From positions 265,679 to 329,678 of the forward strand of contig WELA01007307.1 of NCBI GenBank assembly GCA_009602735.1: 64,000 nt of DNA, written 5' to 3'. The notes beneath the pieces are model-generated. The model was not told the DNA's origin. It worked only from the letters and a program-made list of their open reading frames with translations, and did no database searches. Position numbers and translations under genes: made by a program. Shown one piece after another: positions 56,201-64,000 of the stretch. The DNA comes from Mesotaenium endlicherianum (taxonomy: Eukaryota > Streptophyta > Zygnematophyceae > Zygnematales > Mesotaeniaceae). Every line of letters begins with the position of its first letter. Within the stretch, counting starts at the first letter, position 1.

Positions 56201-58996
56201 GTTTTCCTGGATGATATTTTAATTTTCTCTAAAGATGAAGCTCAGCACACTGAACACTTAAAGACAGTCCTGGACACTCTGCGGAAAAATCACTTATATG
56301 CTAAAATGAGCAAGTGTGATTTCTTTAAGGAAAGTATTGAATTCTTAGGCCACGTTGTCAGTAAAGAGGGCATCAGTGTGGATCCTAAGAAAGTCCAGAC
56401 CATAAGGGACTGGCCAGTACCACAGTCTGTCTCTGAAGTTAGATCCTTCCTCGGGTTGGCTAACTACTATAGGAGATTTATTGAGAATTATTCCACAAAG
56501 GCCAGTAAACTGACTGACCTTACTAAGAAAGACATCGGGTATGTGTGGGGGGAAGAGCAGCAGGCTGCCTTCCAGACCCTTAAAGATGCCCTTTGTTCTG
56601 CCCCAGTGCTAGCCGTGTATGACCCCAACAAACCGGTGCAGGTGGTTACTGATGCCTCTGACTTTGCCATGGGTGCTATTTTGTTGCAGCCTGCTGACAA
56701 AACCACAAAGGATGGTAAGGTACGGCAGGAGTGGCATCCTGTGTTATATGAGTCTATGAAATTTAATCCACCGGAAATTAATTACTCAGTGCATGATAAA
56801 GAGTTGCTAGCTATCATTCATGTACTCAAACAGTGGAGAGCATACTTAAATGGTAAGGCTTTTGAGGTGATTACAGATCATCTAGCTCTAACCCACTTTC
56901 AGAAGAAGTCCAAGCTGTCGAAGAGGGAGAACCGCTAGAGCCAGATGCTGGAGCAGTTCCAAGTCCAGATCGACTACAAACCATGGAAGTTGAATCATGC
57001 TGATGCACTCTCTAGAAGACCTGACTTGCAAGAAAGGAACTTTAGTCAGCATGCTGTAGATAAAGTCCTGTGTGCACTCACTTCACTAAATGTGAAAAAG
57101 TCCTTTCTTGATCAACTTAGGAAAGCCTACCTTTCTGACCCAACATTTGAGCCCAGCCCCACTACTGGTGTGTGTCGTGCTAGTGCACTCGGGTATAAGC
57201 TCAAGGGGGGGGTCTGGGTGTCTGAAACCACTTCAGGCAGGCTGAAGCTGGTCATTCCTAATATCTTGGAAATAAGGTCTCTCTTACTGAGTCAAGCTCA
57301 TGACAGTCTCCTGGGTGGACATTTGGGGCANNNNNNNNNNNNNNNNNAGCAAAACATTATCATTNTCATTGGGAGGGATTACCCCGGGAGGTCTTGAAAT
57401 ATGTCAAGTCCTGTGACCAGTGTCAGAGAAATAAGTCTCGGCACTCACCACCCGGAGGTCACTTGCAACCACTACCCATCCCAGTTGGACGCAGGGAAAC
57501 TATATCCTTGGACTGGGTGGTCACACTGCCACTAACTGCTAATGGGCATGATTCGATACTGGTAGTCGTGGATAAACTGACAAAAATGGTCATATTCATC
57601 CCCACAACTGTCAAAGTGACTGCACTCGAAACAGCGAGACAGTTTTACAACCATGTCGTCTGCCAACATGGGCTACCTTCTAATATCATCTCAGACAGAG
57701 ACTCAAAATTCACCTCTAAGTTCTGGAGAGCTTTAATGGGGTTAATGGGAGTCAAACAGCTGCTCAGCACAGCAAACCACCCTCAGACTGATGGGCAGAC
57801 TGAAAGAACTAACCGAGTTCTGCAGGAGGTGCTGCGAGCATATATTAACCAAAAAAAAGATAATTGGGATGACCTGTTGCCTCAAATTCTATTTGCGGTC
57901 AACAGTGCGGTGCACGCGTCAACGGGCAAAACTCCTTTTGAACTCAGCCTGGGTAGAGTCCCTAAGTCTCCTCTAGATGTGCTAGGGGAATCTTTAACTC
58001 ACCCTGAAGGGATTGACAACCCGGTCTCCCTCCAGTTAACTCAGGAGTTTGCTGACACCCTGTCAGAAGTCCAACGAAACTTGCACACGGCCCAAGAAAA
58101 CCAACAAAAATACGCTAATCAACACCGTCGGGAACTGACATTTTCCAAGGGGGATTTAGTCAAACTGCATTCTCAGCACCTGTACCTCCCTGGTGTGGTC
58201 AACAAAAAGCTTGGCCCTGTCTGGGTCGGTCCATATTCGGTGGTACGTCGTATCGGTCAGAATGCTTACAAACTGAACATGTCAGCTGAATACAAGGGTC
58301 ACCCGGTCTTTATTGTCTCCTTCCTGGAACCCTACATCAAAGGTGATACACTGTTCACAGGTTGGTTACCTGTCCAACCGGGACCGGTCCCCGCTGTTTG
58401 GGAGGGCGACCCTGAGGAATATGAGGTCGATGAGATTTTAGACGCTCGCTCGGTCCGTCGATCGTCTAAATATGTCATGAAATACCTCATTCGATGGAAG
58501 GGTTACGATGCCTCTGGGGACACTTGGGAGTTTAAGGACCATTTGACCAATGCCAAAGGGGCGTTGACACGGTTCCACCTTCGGGCCGCTGGAGTCCCTC
58601 CATAACTGTCATTTCAGTTGACACGGGAAGGTGACAGGCGGTCCTGTCTCCATTTAAGTTGGAGGGGTAAATATATGACAGTTAGTGAGCGAGAGCGTTA
58701 AAGGGACACTTACGTGAATCTTAAATGTCAGCATAGTGACAGAGGGGACAGCCTGGCCCACATAAAGCACCTTGAGCTGAAGGAAAAAGGGCCTCGCACA
58801 ACACTACATCACTTAACTCACCCTACAACACAATCATACGTTTATGTTTAGCGCATCGCAACTACGTCAACTTTTAGCAATCATCCTGTAAGGTAAACAG
58901 CAGCGAAGCCACTATACTAAATACTAACATACTTCCTGCAATCCCTATGACAAAGGTCCATACCCTACTAACTTGTGCCCTGGTTACATGCACAGG

Positions 58997-60673
58997 ATGG
59001 CGCCCACCACACAAAAGGAGGACAGAAAGCGCAAGGCAGAAGAAGCCAGGAGGACAATGGAGCAATACCAGAAGGAGCTGGCGGCGACGTCCCTCACCAG
59101 GAGAGAACAAGAAAGGGTCCGCAGACAACAAGAGGCGGCAGAAGAGGCACAGAGGATGAAGGATCAGGAAGCGGAAAACCTCAGGAAAGCTGAGGAGGAG
59201 AGACAGAAGAAACAACAAGAAGAAGCGGCAGCGGCAGAGGAGGAGAAAAGGAAAAAGATTGAAGCGGACAGACAGAAGAGCTTGGCCACTTACAGGTATA
59301 CTGTGGTGGGTGGCCAAAACTTCGATAACCTGAAGGAAGCATTGCTGGCAGCCCAGGAGATCAACAGGCTGGAACAGACAACACTGCTACAGAAGGAAGG
59401 AGCTACAGCACTGGACAGGTACATCGAGACACACACCGGCGTGGTCCTTTTAGAAGATTATGCCAAGATGGTGGGCTATACAGCGGAGCAGGCCCGGTAT
59501 CTTGCAGATGATTCAGAGGACAAGCCGGTCCCCATACCGGGAATAGTGGGAGATCAGAGACTCATCCGGATGGTGAGCATGCGGCCCGATAGCTTTAAGG
59601 ATACGGTATTCTACCTCACACTCCTGCCAGCTTACAATGAAGTTGAGAGAAGGAGCTGGGAGTACTTGGCCAGGGAAGCAGGACAGCAGATGTTCTCTCC
59701 CCACTGGTTCCCGTGTAAACTGAGGAAGGCTGAGCACGGACCCCAGTACTACCAGCAGCCAACAGACTGGAGGTGGATGACCGTCACAAATAAGAAGCAG
59801 GAGTGTGACCGAGCCCAACCGGATGACTTCCACTATGGCCTAGACGGCTATCTCATCCTACCACCTCACATTGCCCCTTGGGACCCCAGGCTGAATGGAT
59901 GCCTGAGCAATATGAATGCAGAGACCAAGGAGCATAGGAGGAGGGGAAGAGACTACTTCTCTAAGGGAAAGCATGCCTTTGTCAAATGGGCAAAGAATGC
60001 AGGCCGGATAGATATCAGCAGGCTGAAGGCCAAGCAACCTCCAGCGCGCCCTAAGAAAGGGAGGTCGGTAGACTACTCCATGTCTACTAGGGAGCAGGAC
60101 GACTTAGTGGACGAGACCCCTACTCTCTCCGAGGAGGAGGATGAGGAGGATGAGGAAGAAGAACAAGGCAGAGGAGAAGCATCAGCAGCAGGTACTCTGG
60201 ATACCCAGGGGCAGGCAGGGGCGCTCCTTAAAGAACCACAATCAGGTATTTGGAATGTGATCCCCGTTATGGCGACAACTGGACCCCGCGCTCGCTCCCC
60301 CAGCCCACCTGCCCAAGCAGGGGAAGAAGCTGATCTGACGGTACTGGGCAGCAGACACAGACAGAAATCCCCAGAGGACAGGGGTGCTAGAAGAGGGACA
60401 CGCGGGTGGGCCAGAGATATGCCGGCCTCCCCCTCCGCTCAGGGGCATGTACCTCTAGCCAATGTATTTCAGCATCCTACTGGAATGCCTGTCTATGTGG
60501 GAATCAACACCCAAATAGTTGAAGAGCAGGCCACCATCCTCCGTTCTCCCCGAGGGCCAACTTTAGAGCAAACAGGGTTCCTTAGAAGGCCAGCTGACAG
60601 ACGTAGAGGGCTGTCCAGATCTAGGTCCGGATCTCCGTCTCCTGATCCTGAAGCCCCAGGAACAACCCCTTAA
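58997..60673 (+). CDS. Additional ORF of the second chromovirus, unknown function
   Basis: An uninterrupted frame, about 558 residues from MAPTTQKEDRK (an in-frame ATG three codons earlier is also possible), located after pol and before the 3' LTR. Residues 1 to about 100 are almost entirely E/K/R/Q/A, a strong coiled-coil candidate. A central region of about 240 residues looks globular (GYTAEQARYLADD, VFYLTLLPAYNEVERRSW, FHYGLDGYLILPPHIAPW, KGKHAFVKWAKNAGRIDIS). It is followed by an acidic run and a Pro/Arg/Ser tail with RGLSRSRSGSPSPDPE. No signal peptide or membrane segment is visible, so it does not look like an envelope gene. No family was recognised. Confidence 0.8.
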   Translation: MAPTTQKEDRKRKAEEARRTMEQYQKELAATSLTRREQERVRRQQEAAEEAQRMKDQEAENLRKAEEERQKKQQEEAAAAEEEKRKKIEADRQKSLATYRYTVVGGQNFDNLKEALLAAQEINRLEQTTLLQKEGATALDRYIETHTGVVLLEDYAKMVGYTAEQARYLADDSEDKPVPIPGIVGDQRLIRMVSMRPDSFKDTVFYLTLLPAYNEVERRSWEYLAREAGQQMFSPHWFPCKLRKAEHGPQYYQQPTDWRWMTVTNKKQECDRAQPDDFHYGLDGYLILPPHIAPWDPRLNGCLSNMNAETKEHRRRGRDYFSKGKHAFVKWAKNAGRIDISRLKAKQPPARPKKGRSVDYSMSTREQDDLVDETPTLSEEEDEEDEEEEQGRGEASAAGTLDTQGQAGALLKEPQSGIWNVIPVMATTGPRARSPSPPAQAGEEADLTVLGSRHRQKSPEDRGARRGTRGWARDMPASPSAQGHVPLANVFQHPTGMPVYVGINTQIVEEQATILRSPRGPTLEQTGFLRRPADRRRGLSRSRSGSPSPDPEAPGTTP

Positions 60674-60751
60674 GGTGACAGGCTGAGAAGACAGTCAGTA
60701 GGGGAGGCTGGTCAGGGTCAGTTCCTTTATTTAAGGCTTTGGCAGTTTAAT

Positions 60752-60768
60752 GTTGTCGAGGCGACAAC
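60752..60768 (+). other. Perfect hairpin next to the polypurine tract
   Basis: GTTGTCG-AGG-CGACAAC, a 7-base perfect stem with a 3-base loop, four bases before TTAAGTTGGAGG, which directly precedes the 3' LTR and is the likely polypurine tract region. Confidence 0.6.
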
Positions 60769-60786
60769 AAGTTAAGTTGGAGGCAT

Positions 60787-61506
60787 TGTAATGACTCAGT
60801 ATATTAGTGGATATAATATTCATTTAAATATAATAGTTAATTAAGTTCAGCCTGCTGAACTTTAGTTAGTAGTGAGTCTGCTGGACTTTACATAATTATC
60901 AGTTTAATGACTCAGCCTGAAGCAGCAGGCTGAAGTCCATATAAGTCAGCTTGCTGACCCATTCTTTGACAGCCAGCTGACTTCCGTACTCGGTAGCAGC
61001 GAACTGCCTTGACATACACCTAAGTACGGTATGCTAGATGAATGGCCGGATGACATTCCTATGATGGATGGCTATTCGGGATGATGGGAGATGGCGGTGG
61101 ATTTGGTTGACCGAGGTCCTACCAACGTGGTTAACTCCCGGGTAGGCGGTGCCATCGCACTGACCGTTGAACAGTAAAGTCATTCCATGTACATATGCTA
61201 GGCATTGCTCTCGAGTTCGCCATTCGGAAACGAGGCCAACTCTCCTGTACAGCTTACTGAGAGAGATCTGAATCCAAGGCGAGAAGTCATTGATACGCAC
61301 TGTCTTCTAACCTTGCTTATGTATGATTTTACTGATTTGCATTATTGATGCTAGTTTACTCGCATTTGACTTACGAGTATTATTCACTGCTAGTGTATTG
61401 TCCTTTGCCGTTTAACCAGTTAACGGAAATCGCCATAAAGATTACTTGCTGATATAAAGATTTTTATTAATTGTTAATCGCTTATTTGGTAAGTCGATTC
61501 ATTTCA
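60787..61506 (+). repeat. 3' LTR of the second chromovirus
   Basis: 720 bases, paired with 52566-53285; flanked on its outer side by the target duplication GAGTC. Confidence 0.94.
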
Positions 61507-61763
61507 GAGTCCTTGACAATTGGTGACAGGTAACACTCTTCAGAGAGAACATTGCACGCCGTAAAACCACCATCATGCCACAGGCTAACCATGATAAATC
61601 TTGTAGAGCCTGGAATAGATCTCCGGATACGCAATTCACGTCAAATACTGAACGAAGTTCCATGTATTATATGAAGGGACAATGCCTCCAACAAAATTTG
61701 CGAGCACGATTGAAACCAGTAAGGCGAACGCACTTCACAATATCCACCCAACACTGGAACTCT
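61507..61763. other. Host spacer between two gypsy copies
   Basis: 257 bases of non-element DNA separating the second chromovirus from the next copy. Removing the former would place this sequence directly upstream of the SOD gene's 5' region. No exon could be assigned. Confidence 0.45.
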
Positions 61764-64000
61764 GTGATGAATTAGTATATTGGTGGATATAATATACATT
61801 TAAATATAATAGTTAAATAAGTTCAGCCTGCTAAATTTTAGTTAATATTGAGTTTTCTGGATTTTATAAAATAATCAATTCAATGACTCAGCCGGGGGCA
61901 GCAGGCTGAAGTAAACTTAAGTGACCTTGGTGACACATTCTTTGATAGCCAGCTGACTTCCGTACTCGGTAGCAGCGAACTGCCTAGATATGCATCTACG
62001 TGTGGTGTGCTAGAGGAATGGCCAGATGACATCATTAGGATGGATGGTGATTCGGGATGATGTGAGATGGCGGTGGATTTGGTTAACCGAGGTCCTACCA
62101 ACGTGGTTAACTCCCGGGTAGGCAGTGCCATCGCACTGGCCGTTGAACAGTAAACTCATTCCATGTACATATGCTAGGATTGCTCTCAAGTTCGGCGATC
62201 GAAAACGAGGCCAACTCTCTTGTATTGCTTACTAAGAGAGATCTGAATCTGAGGCGAGAAGCCATTGATATGCACTGTCTCCTAGCCTTACTTATGTGTG
62301 AGTTGACTGATTGCATTATTGATGCTAGTTTACTTCCATTTGACTTACGAGTATTGTCCACTGCTAGTGTGTTGTCTTTTGCTGTTTAATCAATTAACAG
62401 AAAATACCATAAAGATTACTTGCTGATATAAAGATCTTCATTGAATATTAATCGCCATTTCAGGAAGTCGATTCATTTCAGTGGTATCGGGGCAGTTATC
62501 ACAGTCTTCTTTGTATGGTAAGGACAAGGTCTCAAACTAGCAACTCCCGAGACATGGCGAACCAGGAGAACGAAAATGTTGAAAATCAGGTTGAAATCCA
62601 TGTAGCGGGAATCCGTACCTATTCCGAAGCAGTGGCAGATACTGCAGCAAGAGAGGCTGCAGATGAGGCAGCTGCTATTGCCGCAGTCGCAGCACAGCAG
62701 GCTGAGGAGGAGAGAGCCGAATTAGAAGCTGAGCGATTAACAAAAGCCGCTGAAGATCCAAGAAGGAGGGAAGGACAACCAGCTGACAAGCGCACTGTCG
62801 GAGAATGTATGGTTAAGGGCCAATATTCTGAACCCACCTCCTGCTGTACAACTCAATATGCCCCTAGGTCAAATTCGTGACCGGCTGAATGCGGTAGGAA
62901 CTGCTGCTGCAGGAGCGAGAGGGAATGTTGAGGACACTATTCAGCGAGTCGATGCCACTGTTACTGCTGCATTTGCTAGACTTCCACCTCAGAGTGTGGA
63001 TTTGGGAGCATTGTTTGTGCAAATGCAATCGCAAACGGCGAGCATGTACCAGTCTCAACAGGATGACAAAAGAGTCATAATGTCTCTATTGCGAGATCGA
63101 GACCAACTGGGTTCTCAAACCACGGGTAGTGGTGGCAGAGGACCTAATAAGCCCTAGCCGAATCCTCTCCAGGATTATCACCCTGAGGGTAACAAAATGT
63201 ATTACCTGATCAGGTTTCTCGCTGATGTTGAGCAGTGGCTAGAGCACTACCCACAACTCAAGATCACGAGAAGGTCAAGCACACTGGTGCTCTACTGAAA
63301 GGCAGTGCAGCAGACTGGTGGCTGTACTGGAAAGAAGAGCGTAAGGCTCAACAACTCGGTGACCCTACTTGGGTAGAGTTTGTCGAGAAACTGCATGAGA
63401 AGGTTGATGTGGTCAATCAGCAGGAGAAAGCTATCTATGCGATGATCTCTTTGACACTGAAGCCGACCACTTCAGTTGCTGAGTGTGCTCAAAAGTTCCA
63501 AGAGAACATGATGAAGCAGCCAGACTTGCCAGAGCGGTATATAATAGCATACTTCAGGTGTGGCTTGAATCCCGAAGTCTCTGGTCATTTTGCTGAAAAG
63601 AAGTCCGAGAAACTGGCTGACATGATCCAGGAAGCTGATGCCTGGGATCAGCAGCAGTTCAATCACTAGCGCCAAAGTAATGCTTTGGTGTCTAAGGTTG
63701 TCAAAACGCCCTACGGTTCCTACAGTGCAGTTGAAGGTGACCAGGCTGAGGATGATCAAGGTGATGAATATGGGTATGAGTATAATGCTATGCAGTCCGG
63801 AGGGAGAGGTGGTTTCTCTCGAGGCGGCTATGGAAGAGGTGGTGGTAGGACCAAGCCGAGACCAGCCTCATTAAAATCGGTTTGCTTCCATTGCCAGCAG
63901 ACAGGTCACTTCAAAGTGCAGTGGCCAGACAAGCACCTCCCAAAGGTCGAGAGAAAAGACCAGCCTTTAAAAGACAGCAACAGTCAGTAATCCAGTCTAC
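61764..64000 (+). mobile_element. Third copy of the second gypsy family, cut by the window edge
   Basis: A 717-base 5' LTR (61764-62480, TGTGATGAATTAG to ATTTCA), a primer site (TGGTATCGGGGC at 62482) and gag from MVRTRSQTSNS at 62515 through the Gly/Arg-rich part and zinc knuckle near 63.9 kb. Gag is broken at a few places. The rest lies beyond the window, so completeness cannot be judged. Confidence 0.92.

Larger units (their letters stand above)
52566..61506 (+). mobile_element. Ty3/gypsy chromovirus with an extra 3' ORF, full length but broken
   Basis: 8,941 bases on the plus strand with two 720-base LTRs (52566-53285, 60787-61506) and a perfect 5-base target duplication, GAGTC (52561-52565 and 61507-61511). 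Parts: primer-binding site at 53287; gag about 53.32-54.82 kb with a zinc knuckle (CYHCQQKGHYREQC); pol about 54.89-58.61 kb with protease ([15 protein letters not shown]), RT ([26 protein letters not shown]), RNase H, integrase (VVDKLTKMVIF, SDRDSKFTSKFW) and a C-terminal chromodomain (EYEVDEILDARS, YLIRWKGYDASGDTWE). An additional ORF lies between pol and the 3' LTR. The gag-pol part has roughly four breaks, and some bases are unresolved in the assembly. The LTRs differ by about 27 of 720 positions by eye (near 4%), older than the element at 18510. Confidence 0.94.

Noticed and set aside
58997-60673. Extra chromovirus ORF as an envelope gene
   Set aside because: No signal peptide, no membrane helix and no Cys-rich ectodomain; the protein is highly charged with an SR-like tail.

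Overview
The window is nuclear DNA from a green-lineage eukaryote, most likely a streptophyte (a charophyte alga such as Chara, or a non-seed plant). The evidence is GT-AG introns in nearly every gene, a plant-type HD2 (HDT) nucleoplasmin-fold gene, a galectin-domain GT31 hydroxyproline galactosyltransferase of the plant arabinogalactan-protein type, a GT77-like glycosyltransferase, a plant GRP-A3-type XYPPX protein ending in KKWK, and plant-style chromoviruses primed by initiator-tRNA-Met-like sites. The species cannot be fixed from sequence alone.

Layout. 214-4741 (+): 3' seven exons of a GT77-like nucleotide-diphospho-sugar transferase; its 5' end lies outside the window. 5921-7721 (+): two-exon type II membrane SAM methyltransferase of the MycE-like class. 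10226-14611 (-): ten-exon HD2-type nucleolar protein, head-to-head with 15232-17175 (+), a four-exon XYPPX glycine-rich protein. 18405-25593: a Ty3/gypsy chromovirus that looks whole, inserted into an older solo LTR of its own family. 27087-34695 (+): nine-exon GT31/galectin glycosyltransferase. 35192-39880 (-): nine-exon C45 (acyl-CoA:6-APA acyltransferase-like) NTN-hydrolase. 39896-45073 (-): a broken Ty1/copia element. 45074-47161 (-): a 3'-truncated gypsy copy. 48278-52426 (-): an Mn-type superoxide dismutase gene. 52566-61506 (+): a full-length but broken gypsy chromovirus with an additional long ORF after pol. 61764-64000 (+): another copy of that family running off the edge.

Function. 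Three host genes look like Golgi or secretory-pathway enzymes (GT77, GT31, probably the membrane methyltransferase), which fits cell-wall polysaccharide and arabinogalactan-protein synthesis, but nothing shows that they are co-regulated. Exon models were rebuilt by eye from splice sites; all internal phases agree in the GT77 fragment and in the methyltransferase, HD2, XYPPX, GT31 and C45 genes. The SOD phases agree apart from its unresolved 5' end.

The most notable observations are the extra 3' ORF of the second chromovirus, bracketed by duplicated 12-mers; the self-family nested insertion; a copia element without a target-site duplication lying 15 bp upstream of the C45 start codon; and two otherwise consistent host genes that each carry one in-frame TAG where a Tyr/aromatic residue is expected.
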